64,000 nucleotides of DNA. Origin: CAVSSX01 sp963730735. Lineage in GTDB: Bacteria > Actinomycetota > Acidimicrobiia > Acidimicrobiales > RAAP-2. Under the pieces are notes generated by a model. That model was not told where the DNA came from and did no database searches. It saw only the letters and a program-made list of their open reading frames with translations. The stretch is taken from the NCBI GenBank assembly GCA_963730735.1, contig CAVSSX010000008.1:124001-188000 (forward strand). Direction: 5' to 3'. The position numbers and the translations under genes are program-made. This document shows positions 43,642 through 52,947 of the stretch, in pieces (positions within the stretch are counted from its first letter, which is position 1; every line of letters begins with the position of its first letter).

Positions 43642-44019
43642 TCAGGTACGGGTGCCGGTGGCCATCGGCGGCGCATCGGGGCCGGTTGGCCCGGATGCGG
43701 GCGCCGCCCCCTCGGCCTCGGCCAGGATCCCCTCGACCCGCAGGGTCACCCGGTGCTCGATGATGAAGGCCAGGAAGGGCAGGAACCCGGCGCCGATCAT
43801 GGCGGCCATCTGCAGGAGCGTGAACCGGCTCCGCCGGGCCAGGTCGACCGCCGCCAACAGGTAGACGATGTACAAGAACCCGTGGATCGGTCCGACGATC
43901 TGGGCCACCGCCGGCTCGTTGGCCGCGTACTGCAGCGGGACGCCGATGAACACGAGGATCAACAGGCCCACGCCCACGATGTAGGCCATGATCCGGTAAC
44001 GGAGGAGGGCGCCCCTCAC
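43642..44019 (-). CDS. DUF3817 membrane protein
   Basis: This 125-residue protein has three hydrophobic segments (YIVGVGLLILVFIGVPL, PIHGFLYIVYLLAAVDL, LLQMAAMIGAGFLPFLAFI) and EHRVTLRVE, matching DUF3817. The conserved HGFLY is within the second helix. Function unknown. The Ala/Pro-rich tail is cytoplasmic or disordered. The start is ATG 44019. Confidence 0.85.
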   Translation of the reverse strand: MRGALLRYRIMAYIVGVGLLILVFIGVPLQYAANEPAVAQIVGPIHGFLYIVYLLAAVDLARRSRFTLLQMAAMIGAGFLPFLAFIIEHRVTLRVEGILAEAEGAAPASGPTGPDAPPMATGTRT

Positions 44020-44124
44020 GGGAGACCCGGGGTGGCGGTGGCCGGGCCGGTCGTTCGCACGCCCGAAGCTTACCGAGGGCCGGTCGGGCCCCGACGCCGC
44101 CCCTGGCGCCCCGTCAGCGGCCCC

Positions 44125-44574
44125 TCAGCGTCCGTCGTGGTCGATCCGGTCCCAGGTGGGGTCGAGCTGACGCAGGAACAGGGCGCAGCGGTCCTCCTCG
44201 TCCTCCTCGCCGATGCTCGCCGCCGCCGCCCGGAGGGCATCGAGCGACCGGAGGAAGCCGCGGTTGGACGGATGCTCCCACCGGACCAGGCCCGAGCCCC
44301 GCCAGCCGGCGCCCCGCAGGGTGTCGAGACCCCGGTGGTAGCCGACCCGGGCGTAGGCGTACCGCTCGATGTCGCCGTCGGCCAGGTCGGCCAGCTCGGC
44401 CCAGGCGTCGATGCAGCGGGGCCACGCCGCCGCCACCTGGGCGACGGCCGCCTTGCGAGCCTCGGGCGGCTGGGCGATCGCCCGCTGCAGGGCCTCGGCG
44501 GTGTCGGGCTGCAGCTCGGGCAGGATCGTCTCGGGCGAGCCCCGGGTGAAGTGGACATCATGGTCAGCGCACAT
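44125..44574 (-). CDS. DUF3151 family protein
   Basis: This 149-residue protein has the family blocks WPRCIDAWAELADLA, ERYAYARVGYHRGLDTLRGAGWRGSGLV, HPSNRGFLRSLDALRAAAASIGE and ERC-like DRCALFLRQLDP. DUF3151 occurs nearly only in Actinobacteria and has no known function; the repeats suggest a TPR-like helical fold. ATG 44574 (MCADHDVHFT) fits better than ATG 44610. Confidence 0.85.
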   Translation of the reverse strand: MCADHDVHFTRGSPETILPELQPDTAEALQRAIAQPPEARKAAVAQVAAAWPRCIDAWAELADLADGDIERYAYARVGYHRGLDTLRGAGWRGSGLVRWEHPSNRGFLRSLDALRAAAASIGEEDEEDRCALFLRQLDPTWDRIDHDGR

Positions 44575-44631
44575 GGGGGCATCCTGGCCCAGGGCCGCGT
44601 CGTCCGCCAACGGGCCCGGCCGGGGGCCGGG

Positions 44632-45738
44632 TCAGGTGCAGTCGCCGAGCCAGGGTTGCTCGCCGTCGGCGGCGTACAGGGCGATGGCCAGGGTGTCCTG
44701 GTCGGCCTTGGAGGCCAGGTTGGGCGGCGTGCCGACGAGGCCCGGGAGGCCGGCCAACCGGGCGGCCACGTTCCAGGTCGACTGGCTGAACTGGAACGCC
44801 CCCATGTAGAGGCCGTTGGACGAGACGACCGTGTAGTCACCGTGGGACTCGCGCTGGACCACGCACTGGAGGTAGGCGTTGAGGGCCGGATCGGCCGAGG
44901 CCTGGCTCGGTCCGCTGGCCGGCGCCCCGGCCGTGGACGAGGTGGTCGGCGGCGTGGTCGAGGAGGTGTGGCCGGCGGTGGACCGGGCCGGGCTCGACGG
45001 GGCGGCACTGGCCTGGGCGGCCCGGATGGCCGCGGCCGCCGTGGCCGCCTGCTGGGCCTGCTGCGCCTGCACGGCCACGGCCAGCTGGCCGGTGACGGTG
45101 GCCGACTGCTGGGCGATCGTCTGCTGGGTGGCCGCCGCCTGGGATTCGAGGTGGGCGGCGTCGGCCCGGGTGGCCTGGTCGGCCGCCTGGTGCTGTCGGA
45201 GCGCCGACTGGTGGGCCACCAGGACGGTCTCGGCCGTCCGCAGCTGCGCCATGCTCACCGAGAGGTCCCCGTCGGCCACCTGCTGGTACTCGTAGCGGGT
45301 GGCCACCGTCCGCTGGTCGCTGGAGAACAGGGCCCCCACCACACCCGAGTTGGCCGGGTTGTTGTCGACGTAGGCGTTCACCACCTGGCGGGCCAGGGTC
45401 CGACGGGCCGCCGTGACCTTGGCGTCGTCGCGGCTGATGGCCTGTTGGGTGGTGGCGATCGCCGCGTCGTCGGCCGCCACGGCGGCCGTGGCCACCCCGA
45501 GGGCGTGCTGGTAGCTGCCCACGGCGAGCTGCTCCTGCAGCAGGTCGGCCGAGAGTCGGGCCGCTTGCTGGCGCAGCGTGGCCACCTGGTCGGCCCCCGC
45601 CGGCCCGGGCAGCGCCACCACCGTCGACGCCAGCATCGCCGCCACCGGCGCCACCAGCCCCGTCACGCGACCCCGCCAGGAGGCGGCCGGTCGGCCGGCG
45701 CACGTCGATTGTCGTCCGACACGTCCCACGATGGCCAT
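44632..45738 (-). CDS. Secreted coiled-coil protein with Rpf/transglycosylase-like domain
   Basis: This 368-residue protein has a signal region (RGRVTGLVAPVAAMLASTVVALPGPAGA). A long helical part rich in Ala/Gln (ATLRQQAARLSADLLQEQLA, TQQTIAQQSATVTGQL) follows, then a Ser/Thr/Pro linker and a C-terminal domain with CVVQRESHGDY, NGLYMGAFQFSQSTWN and ALYAADGEQPWLGDC. The Glu in QRESHG is the expected catalytic residue. The domain resembles resuscitation-promoting factors and soluble lytic transglycosylases. The start is ATG 45738. Confidence 0.85.
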   Translation of the reverse strand: MAIVGRVGRQSTCAGRPAASWRGRVTGLVAPVAAMLASTVVALPGPAGADQVATLRQQAARLSADLLQEQLAVGSYQHALGVATAAVAADDAAIATTQQAISRDDAKVTAARRTLARQVVNAYVDNNPANSGVVGALFSSDQRTVATRYEYQQVADGDLSVSMAQLRTAETVLVAHQSALRQHQAADQATRADAAHLESQAAATQQTIAQQSATVTGQLAVAVQAQQAQQAATAAAAIRAAQASAAPSSPARSTAGHTSSTTPPTTSSTAGAPASGPSQASADPALNAYLQCVVQRESHGDYTVVSSNGLYMGAFQFSQSTWNVAARLAGLPGLVGTPPNLASKADQDTLAIALYAADGEQPWLGDCT

Positions 45739-45803
45739 CCGGTCTAGTGGCTGGCTGGGCCACCGGCAAGGTCCCCACCGCCGGCCACCCCGGCGAGGCC
45801 GAC

Positions 45804-46979
45804 TCACGTGGCGGTCGGCCCGACCACCGTGACCAGGGTGCCGATGGGCGTGAGGGGCCAGATCATCCCGGCGTCGGCGATCGACATCTCGACGCACCCG
45901 TTGGACTGGGGGTACCCGTAGTGGGCCCGGACGAAGCCGTGGAGGGCGTCACCGCCGTTGAAGTAGCTGGCCCACGGGACGTTGGGGTCGTCGTAGGTGG
46001 AGCCGTCGACGTTGGTGCCCTTCATCTCCGAGGAGGTGAGATGCTCGAAGACGGCGAAGGTCCCGTCGGCCGTGTCGGCGCCGGGGGCGCCGGTGTTGAC
46101 CGGGATGTTGGCGTACTGCACGGCACCGTTGTTGTAGAGGGTCAGGGTCTCGGGCAGGGTCTTGGTGACGTAGACGTAGATCCAGGGCCTCGGGGACACG
46201 GTCCCGGCGCCCACGTCGGCCAGCAGGTCGGTCCACACCTTCGGGCCGGCCAGGCCGTCGACCGTGAGGCCGTGCGTGTCCTCGAAGGACTCGACGGCCG
46301 CCTTGGTGAGCTCGGTCTCGTAGCCCTCCATCCACAGCTGCTGGAGCTCGGCCGGGAAGTCGGTCCACTTCCAGGCGAAGGTGCCGGCCGCAGGAGCGGC
46401 CGCCTCCCGGGCCGACACGGTCGGTCCGCTCGGGGTGAAGCTGAGGGGCAGGTAGTTGGTGAGGGCCAGCAGCTGCTGGAGCCGTTCGGTGCTCCCGTCG
46501 GCCACCGTGAAGCTGAACGAGGTGGAGGTGGACAGGTCGGTCCCGTTGACCCCCTTCAGTCCGCCCGCCCCGCCCGGGATGGTCACCGTCTCGGTGGTCG
46601 AGGGGACGAGGGGCCCCGAGGAGGTGAACACGACGGTGTTGGCCGCCGTGCGCTGCCAGAGCCCGGGGACCGCCGGGGTCATGGTCGGCATGGCGCTCCC
46701 GCTGGCCAGGGGCTCGGAGAAGTGGACGGTCACCAGGGCGTCGGAGGGCACGTTGGTGGCGCCGGCCGCCGGCGAGCTCGAGAGCACGGCCAGGGCCGCC
46801 GTGTCGGCGTGGGTGGCCGTGGTGGTGGTGGTGCCCGACGCCGACGTGCGGCTGGGGCTGTTGCGCCCGAAGAGCAGGAACGAGCCCACGCCCAGGGCGG
46901 CGACGACCACGGCGATGCCGATGGCCCACAGGACCCGTCGACCCCGTCCGGGTTGCTGGTAGGTGGAGTAGGAGCCCAT
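45804..46979 (-). CDS. L,D-transpeptidase (YkuD) with Ig-like and peptidoglycan-binding regions
   Basis: This 391-residue protein has an N-terminal membrane anchor (VLWAIGIAVVVAALGVGSFLLF), a Thr-rich linker, a Big/Ig-like domain (SPAAGATNVPSDALVTVHFSEPL), a PG-binding helix region (AAVESFEDTHGLTVDGLAGP) and the catalytic domain. The catalytic motif is SNGCVEM, preceded by HGFVRAHYG. Most actinobacterial enzymes have SHGC followed by Val/Ile-Asn or Arg-Met, so His to Asn and the Glu are variant. It makes 3-3 crosslinks outside the cell, if active. The start is ATG 46979. Confidence 0.9.
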   Translation of the reverse strand: MGSYSTYQQPGRGRRVLWAIGIAVVVAALGVGSFLLFGRNSPSRTSASGTTTTTATHADTAALAVLSSSPAAGATNVPSDALVTVHFSEPLASGSAMPTMTPAVPGLWQRTAANTVVFTSSGPLVPSTTETVTIPGGAGGLKGVNGTDLSTSTSFSFTVADGSTERLQQLLALTNYLPLSFTPSGPTVSAREAAAPAAGTFAWKWTDFPAELQQLWMEGYETELTKAAVESFEDTHGLTVDGLAGPKVWTDLLADVGAGTVSPRPWIYVYVTKTLPETLTLYNNGAVQYANIPVNTGAPGADTADGTFAVFEHLTSSEMKGTNVDGSTYDDPNVPWASYFNGGDALHGFVRAHYGYPQSNGCVEMSIADAGMIWPLTPIGTLVTVVGPTAT

Positions 46980-47119
46980 CCGTCCCTGTGCAGTCGTGGC
47001 GATCGTCGGGTTGCCCGGACCGGGGACGGCGTCGTTCGAGAGCCGACCCGGGTGCCACTGCGAGCGTACCGACTCGGTGGCCCCGAGCGTCCGCGGGGTC
47101 CCGATGAGAGCATGGGGCG

Positions 47120-47509
47120 GTGGAGGTCCTCGGGAGTCGGGTGCTGGTGACGACCGGGGACCTGGCGCGGTCCCGCCGGTTCTACGAGGACACGCTGGGC
47201 TTGCGGGTCTATCGCGAGTACGGCCGGGACGGCGAGGTGACCGGGGTGGTCCTGTTCCTGGGCGGCGGGTTCCTCGAGCTGGTGGCGGGATCGGGCGCCC
47301 CCCGCTCCGACGCCATCAAGCTCTGGCTGCAGGTCCCCGACGTGGCCGCCGAGGAGTCCCGCCTCCGCCCGCTCGGGGTCCGGGTGGTCAAACCGGCCGA
47401 GCGGATGCCCTGGGGCCTGCTCGAGCTCTGGATCCTCGACCCCGACGACCTGGAGCTCCGCCTGGTCGAGGTGCCCTCCGATCACCCCATCCGACGGCGG
47501 GTCGACTGA
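47120..47509 (+). CDS. VOC (glyoxalase/bleomycin resistance) family protein
   Basis: This 129-residue protein starts at GTG 47120. It has VLVTTGDLARSRRFYEDTLGLRVY, VVLFLGGGFLELVAGSG, and the second half WLQVPDVAAEESRLRPLGV with LELWILDPDDLELRLVEV. It forms one VOC module pair, probably a dimeric metalloenzyme. Metal ligands are not clear: the usual first His is absent. Substrate unknown. Confidence 0.85.
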   Translation: MEVLGSRVLVTTGDLARSRRFYEDTLGLRVYREYGRDGEVTGVVLFLGGGFLELVAGSGAPRSDAIKLWLQVPDVAAEESRLRPLGVRVVKPAERMPWGLLELWILDPDDLELRLVEVPSDHPIRRRVD

Positions 47510-47595
47510 GCCCGCCCCCTCCCCGATGTCACCGTTGCAATGGGGGGGCCTTGGTAGGATCGGGACTTGTTGCCGGCTAGGAGTGAAACCGCACT

Positions 47596-49837
47596 TTGGC
47601 TGACGTAGGCGAGAGGGAGAGTCCGTTGGCCCACGAGCAGCCACCGGTCGGAGTGTTCTCGCCGGCCATCGCCGACGCCCTGGTCGATGCCCTGCTGCTG
47701 GTGGACGACCAGTTCCGGGTGCTCTACGCCAACCGGGCCGTCGAACAGCTGCTGGGCTGGGACGTCACCAACCTGCTGGCCGTCCCGGTCGCCGACCTGC
47801 TGCCCGAGCGTCTCGGTGCCTCCTTCCTCGAGCACCTGGGCGTCGTGCTCCGGGCCGACCCGCCCCGGCCGGGCGAGGCGCCGAGCCGATCGATGTTCCG
47901 GCGGGCCGACGGCGCCGAGGTGCCCGTCGACGTCGGGGTCTACCTGGTCACACCGCCCGACGGGCCCCGCATGGTGGCCCTCACGCTGTGGGACGTGAGC
48001 GACCGGATCGACGTGGACCGCTACCAGCGGATCTCCGACGAGCTGCTGGCCTTCCTGGCCGGCGCGTCGGGCTCGGTCGAAGAGACCGTCACCGAGATGC
48101 TCGGCGTTCTGGCCGAGACCATGGGGTTCCAGTTCGGCACGGCCTGGCACTGGCATCGGCCGACCCGACGGCTGCGCTGCGAACAGATCTGGCGCCGGGA
48201 CGACGCGACCTGCCCGGCCATGGCCGAAGCCTCGCTGGGCGCCACGGTGCAACTCGGCGAGGGACTGGCCGGTCGGGTGGCCGACACCGACGAGCCGGTG
48301 TGGTTCGAACGCCTGGACGACGACGACCCGACGGCGGGGCGCAACGCAGCGATCGCCGCCGACGGCCTGCGCAGCGCCTTCGCCTTCCCCATCCGCACCA
48401 GCCGGGAGCTGGTCGGGGTGATCGAGCTCTTCACCACCGACCAACGCGGGGCCGACGGACCCCTCGTCGACGCCATCGGCGTGGTGTGCGTCAAGCTCGG
48501 CGAATTCCTCGAGCGGGTGCGCCTCGAGGGCCAGCAGCGGGACCTCGTGGTCCAGCTGGAGCGGTCACAGCGCCAGCAGGAGTTCCTCCTGCGGGCCAAC
48601 CGGGCGCTGGCCGGGGCCTCCGACTTCAACGACGCCATTCGCCGGTTGGCCATGGTGGCCGTGCCGGCCCTGGGCGACATCTGCCTGATCGACGTCCTCA
48701 ACTCCGAGGGCGTCCTCGTCCGGCTGGCCGCCCGCCACGCCCGGGTGGAGCTCCAGGGCCTGACCGAGGAGCTGCGCCGCCACGCTCCCGACATCGAGGG
48801 CGACCATCCGGCGGCCCGGGCCGTCCGGTCGGGCACGTCGCAGTGGTCGACCGACATGACCGAGGAGTTCCTGCGCTCGACCACCCAGGACGACCGCCAC
48901 TACGACCTGACCCGGCTCCTGCGGTTCCACTCCTACGTCTCGGTGCCCCTCAAGACCGACGGACCGCCGATCGGGGCGCTCACCGTGGTGACCACCGATC
49001 CCGACCAGCGCTTCGAGAACGACGAGCTGTCGCTGAGCGAGAGCCTGGCGGCGCAGGTGGCGGCGGTGATCGAGCGGGCCCGGGCCTTCGACCTCCAGTC
49101 GAACATCGCCCACATCCTGCAGAACAGCCTGCTCCCGAGCGAGCTCGAGTACGTCTCGGAGCTCGACGTGGCCGCCCGCTACGTCCCGAGCACGCAGCTG
49201 GCCGAGGTGGGCGGTGACTTCTACGACGTGATCGACCTGGGCGAGCGTCGGGTGGCCCTGGTGATCGGGGACGTCGAGGGCCACGACATGACGGCGGCCA
49301 CGGTCATGGGTCAGCTCCGCAGCGCCCTGCGGGCGTTCCTCCAGATCACCGAGGACCCGGGCCGGGTGCTGGCCCTGGTCGACGAGTACGTCACCCGCCA
49401 GCGCTCGTCCCGGCTGGCCACGGCCTGCCTGATGATCCTGGACGTCGGCTCGGGATCCCTGGCCTACGCCTCGGCCGGCCATCCGCCGGCCTTCTGCATC
49501 TCGGCCCGCGGGTCGGCGCAGCGCCTGGCGCTCACCCCGGGGCCGCCGCTCGGCATCGGCGCCAGCGCCTTCCCGGTCACCCAGGCCGACCTGCCACCGC
49601 TGGCCACGTTGATCCTCTACACCGACGGCCTGATCGAGGAAGGGTCGCGACGGGGCCGAGGAGCGCATCGACCAGCTCATCGAGTCCGTGCTGGAGGACC
49701 CCAGCCGGAGCTGCGACGAACTGGCCGACGTGGTGCTGGGCGCGGTGGCCCCCGACCCGGACGACGATGACATCGCCCTGTTGATCGTGCGCTGGCTGGC
49801 CGAGGTCGGCGCCGACTACCCCCCCGAAGGGGACTGA
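47596..49837 (+). CDS. PAS-GAF-GAF-SpoIIE protein phosphatase (one frameshift)
   Basis: This protein is about 747 residues. It has a PAS domain at 15-130 (ALLLVDDQFRVLYANRAVEQLLGW), a GAF domain at about 150-290, a second GAF at about 330-480, and a C-terminal PP2C/SpoIIE phosphatase with GGDFYDVIDLG, GDVEGHDMTAATVMGQLRSALRAFL, YTDGLIEEGS and DDIALLIVRWL. Such proteins usually dephosphorylate anti-anti-sigma factors after sensing a signal. One extra base near 49646 shifts the last 60 residues. The start is TTG 47596 or TTG 47626. No anti-sigma partner gene is nearby. Confidence 0.88.
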
Positions 49838-49871
49838 CCGGCGCGACCCCGGCGGTTGGGCCCCGAAGGGC

Positions 49872-51023
49872 TCAGCCGGCCTTGACGGTGCGGAAGTCGT
49901 GCTCCGGGTTGAGCGGCGTGTCCATCTTCTGGAGCTCCGGGAGCACCTTCTCGGCGAACAGCCGCAGGCTCTTCTCGGCCTTCTCCTTGGGCATGCCGCC
50001 GTAGAAGAAGTGGATGACGAGCTCCTCCATGCTGATGGCGCCCTGGATCATCTTGATGCGCTCGAGGATCTGCTCGGGCGTACCGATCGGCTGGGTGTTC
50101 TTGGTGCCCTCGGCGGCGGCATCGGCGTGGCCGACGTCGGCGCTCTGCCGGGTCTCGTACTCCTCGTAGCCCTTCACGCCGGCGAAGCCGGGGTTGTTCC
50201 ACTCGAAGTAGTGGTGCTGGGCCGCCGTCTGCTGGGCCTTGTAGTAGGTCCAGCCCTCCTGGGCCTCCTCTTCGGTCTCGGCGCAGTACATCCACAGCAG
50301 CGTGGTGGGCTGGTCGGGCTCGAGGCCGAGGTCGGCCCGGATCTCGTTGAACTGCTTGACCTGGGCGGTCATGTCGTCGAGCTCGTCGCCACTCACGAAC
50401 ATCTGACCCAGACCGGCCTCGGCGGCCAGCTGCGCCGACTTCTTGGTCGTGAAGGCGGCCTTGATCCGGGTGGTCAGCTCGCCCTTGTGGCGACCCTGGG
50501 GACGGATGGTGGTCTCGGGGATCTTGTAGACCTCACCCTCGAAGGTGAAGCGCTCGGCACCGTCGGAGGCCCGCAGGGCGTTGACGACGTCGTAGTAGTA
50601 GGTGTGCGACTCCTCGATGGGGATGTTCAGCGAGGCGTACTCGTGCGGGGCCACGCCCCGGCCGATGCCGAGGTGCAGGCGCCGACCCTTCAGGAGGATG
50701 TCGAGCATGTTGATCTCACTGGCCAGACGGATGGGGTTCCACCACGGGGCCACGATGACCGCCGTGCCCACGTCGACCCGCGAGGTGCGGCCGGCCCAGT
50801 AGGCGAGCCACTGCAGGGGGTTCGGCTGCATCGAGTAGGCCGAGCCGTAGTGCTCGGTGGCCCAGATCGAGTCGAAGCCCAGCGGCTCGACGAGCTCGCC
50901 CAACTCGAGGGTCTGGTCCATGTGCCAGGCGTCGGGCACGTCGGGGCCACGGGAGAAGTCGTCGGCCATCAGCCGGTCCCAGTCCCCCTGGTTGTATCCG
51001 GTCACCATCACGCCGACGTGCAT
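49872..51023 (-). CDS. LLM-class flavin-dependent oxidoreductase
   Basis: This 383-residue luciferase-like protein starts at ATG 51023 behind GGGAGAA. It has MHVGVMVTGYNQGDWDRL, FDSIWATEHYGSAYSMQPN, VDVGTAVIVAPWWNPIRLA, RRLHLGIGRGVAPHEYASL and GTPEQILERIKMIQGAIS. It differs in its EHY and GIGRG blocks from the two other LLM proteins here. Substrate unknown. A one-mismatch LexA-like sequence lies about 45 nt upstream (51069). Confidence 0.87.
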   Translation of the reverse strand: MHVGVMVTGYNQGDWDRLMADDFSRGPDVPDAWHMDQTLELGELVEPLGFDSIWATEHYGSAYSMQPNPLQWLAYWAGRTSRVDVGTAVIVAPWWNPIRLASEINMLDILLKGRRLHLGIGRGVAPHEYASLNIPIEESHTYYYDVVNALRASDGAERFTFEGEVYKIPETTIRPQGRHKGELTTRIKAAFTTKKSAQLAAEAGLGQMFVSGDELDDMTAQVKQFNEIRADLGLEPDQPTTLLWMYCAETEEEAQEGWTYYKAQQTAAQHHYFEWNNPGFAGVKGYEEYETRQSADVGHADAAAEGTKNTQPIGTPEQILERIKMIQGAISMEELVIHFFYGGMPKEKAEKSLRLFAEKVLPELQKMDTPLNPEHDFRTVKAG

Positions 51024-51223
51024 CTGTTCTCCCTGATGTTGGTTTCTTGCAGCAATAACCCCACCATCGTACAGATGTTCGGCCGCAGGCACGATCCCGG
51101 GCCGTGTCGTCGTGCCTCGCGGCTCCGGCAACAGGACCGACGTGCGTGGCCGATTGCACGGGCCCGGTCACCGGCCAGCCGGTGCCGGGGTCCCCACCGC
51201 TTCGGTTGCGCGACAATCCGTCG

Positions 51224-51475
51224 ATGACCAGCGAGAGCGACGAGCAACAGCAGCACCCGATCGCCTTCGAGGTCATCCGCAAGCTGCGCGAGGCCAAGGA
51301 CCGCTCCGACCTGGCCTTAAAGGCCATCGTCGACGGCGGCGGGACCACCACCTACCAGGAGGTCCTGGAGTTCCAGGCCGAGATGACCGGGGCGCTGATC
51401 GAAGAGCTGACCATGGTGGCGTACATGCTCGACGAGCTCACCTCGCAGGTCCGGGCCCTGAAGGGCTTCAACTAG
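51224..51475 (+). CDS. Small hypothetical helical protein
   Basis: This 83-residue protein starts at ATG 51224 (MTSESDEQQQHPIAFEVI). It is mostly charged helix: RKLREAKDRSDLALKAI, YQEVLEFQAEMTGALIEEL and YMLDELTSQVRALKGF. No family was recognised. It precedes the TMEM175-like gene by 28 nt on the same strand and may be co-transcribed. Confidence 0.6.
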   Translation: MTSESDEQQQHPIAFEVIRKLREAKDRSDLALKAIVDGGGTTTYQEVLEFQAEMTGALIEELTMVAYMLDELTSQVRALKGFN

Positions 51476-51503
51476 TCGTCCCCGACGACGCCGGACCTCG
51501 CCG

Positions 51504-52142
51504 ATGGAACAGGCACACCGGGACAAGGAGATCGGGTTCGAGCGGCTGGTCAGCTTCAGCGACGCCGTGGCCGCCATCGCCATCACCGTCCTCGTCCTCC
51601 CGCTGGTCGACGTGGCCAACAAGATCGGCTCGGAGAGCATCTCGGACTTCTACCGGGCCAACCGCTCGAGCCTCTTCGCCTTCGTGCTCAGCTTCGTCCT
51701 CATCGGGAACTACTGGTGGAACCAGCACCAGCTGCTCCGCCACCTCCGGGCCTACGACAGCTTCTTGGTGGCGGCGATGTTCCTCTGGCTGTTCTCCATC
51801 GTCGTGCTGCCGCTGCCCACCGAGCTCCTCGGCTCGTCCAAGCACCATGCCCACAGCGTCGACATCCTCTACGTCGCCTCGATGCTCCTGGTGGCCCTGG
51901 CCGAGGTGTTCGAGCAGTGGGCCGTCGTGCGCTCCCCCGACCTGAGCCTCGACTCGACGGCCACACCGCTCACCGCCGACTCCTCGCTGGTCATGTTCGG
52001 GCTCATGGTGGCGGCCCTGGTGGTCTGCACCCTGAGCGCCACCATCGGGCTGTGGTCGCTGCTGCTGATCGGCCTCGCCCACCCCATCCGGAGGGCGCTG
52101 GCCCAGCGCCGACATCGGGTGCGGACCGACGTGGCCTCCTGA
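51504..52142 (+). CDS. TMEM175-like (DUF1211) potassium channel protein
   Basis: This 212-residue membrane protein has the family signature in helix 1, LVSFSDAVAAIAITVLVLPL. Further helices are at SSLFAFVLSFVLIGNYWW (followed by NQHQ), FLVAAMFLWLFSIVVLPLP, VDILYVASMLLVALAEVF, a fifth near VMFGLMVAALVVCT, and ATIGLWSLLLIGLA. Bacterial homologs form K+-permeable tetramers. The start is ATG 51504. Confidence 0.9.
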   Translation: MEQAHRDKEIGFERLVSFSDAVAAIAITVLVLPLVDVANKIGSESISDFYRANRSSLFAFVLSFVLIGNYWWNQHQLLRHLRAYDSFLVAAMFLWLFSIVVLPLPTELLGSSKHHAHSVDILYVASMLLVALAEVFEQWAVVRSPDLSLDSTATPLTADSSLVMFGLMVAALVVCTLSATIGLWSLLLIGLAHPIRRALAQRRHRVRTDVAS

Positions 52143-52237
52143 CGCCCGCGGCGCGCCACCGGCCCCTCGGGCCGGAGGGTCATCCACCTCCCGGGCGGCG
52201 ACGGTCGGTACCGTCATCGCAGGGGCTCCACCCTGTG

Positions 52238-52270
52238 ACAAACCCCCGACTGCTGACGTCGGGGGTTTGT
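52238..52270. terminator. Strong bidirectional hairpin terminator
   Basis: A 13-bp perfect stem, ACAAACCCCCGAC and GTCGGGGGTTTGT, has the 7-nt loop TGCTGAC. The right arm ends in TTTGTTG, a short U-tract. It lies 96 bp after the TMEM175-like gene. Confidence 0.8.
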
Positions 52271-52355
52271 TGCACCCGGTCGTGGACCGAACCTCGCTGG
52301 TGGCGACCGGCGCGTCTCGTATCGGCCCCGGTGGTCCGGACTAGCGTTCGGCGAC

Positions 52356-52892
52356 GTGGCGCCGTTCCTCCTGGTCCTCTCCGGACCACCCGGTGCCGGG
52401 AAGTCGACGGTCGGGCGCCTGGTGGCCGAGCGCTTCGACCCGTCGATCTGCCTCATGTCGGACCAGCTGTACACGACCATTGTCAACGGCTTCGTGCTCC
52501 AGTGGGAACCGGACTCGCAGCATCAGAACGAGGTCATCGTCCGGGCCGCCCTCTCGTCCGCTGCCCGGATGGCCGAGGGCGGATATGCAACGGTGCTCGA
52601 AGGGGTCGTCGGACCCTGGTTCGCCGAGATCATCCGAGAGGAGACGGCAACGCTTTCCGTCCCCACGATCTATGTGGTCCTGCGGCCCGACCTGGCGACG
52701 TGCCTCGAACGGGCCGTCACGAGGGCGCCGCTCGACCCGTCCACGCCGCCGCTCCGGAACTCCGGCCCCATCCGTTCGCTCTGGCAACAGTTCGCCGACC
52801 TCGGGCCATTCGAGGACGCGGCCATCGACACCACGAACCAGACGGCGCTCGACACGGCGACGGCGGTCTGCGAGCGGGTGGCCGACGCCTGA
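52356..52892 (+). CDS. P-loop kinase-like ATP-binding protein (AAA_33/CPT type)
   Basis: This 178-residue protein starts at GTG 52356. It has Walker A LSGPPGAGKSTVGRL, then SDQLYTT, a GYATVLEGVVG strand, TIYVVLRPDLATCLERAV and a lid-like arginine region. It resembles the small-molecule kinases related to chloramphenicol phosphotransferase and zeta toxins. No antitoxin gene is adjacent. Substrate unknown. Confidence 0.75.
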   Translation: MAPFLLVLSGPPGAGKSTVGRLVAERFDPSICLMSDQLYTTIVNGFVLQWEPDSQHQNEVIVRAALSSAARMAEGGYATVLEGVVGPWFAEIIREETATLSVPTIYVVLRPDLATCLERAVTRAPLDPSTPPLRNSGPIRSLWQQFADLGPFEDAAIDTTNQTALDTATAVCERVADA

Positions 52893-52947
52893 GCCCAGCC
52901 GCCGACGCGCTCCCTCGTCGAATGGGGCGACCCGCGAGGCCGGCGAC

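Noticed and set aside
47535..47560. Sigma-70-like promoter (TTGCAA, TAGGAT) before the SpoIIE gene
   Set aside because: The spacer is only 14 bp and includes a G7 run of uncertain length, so it is not reliable.
51068..51081. Third LexA box (CGTACAGATGTTCG) before the LLM oxidoreductase
   Set aside because: One mismatch in a fixed position and no functional reason for SOS control; treated as chance.
52356..52892. Zeta-type toxin of a toxin-antitoxin pair
   Set aside because: The P-loop kinase fold fits, but there is no adjacent small antitoxin gene on the same strand and a strong terminator precedes it.
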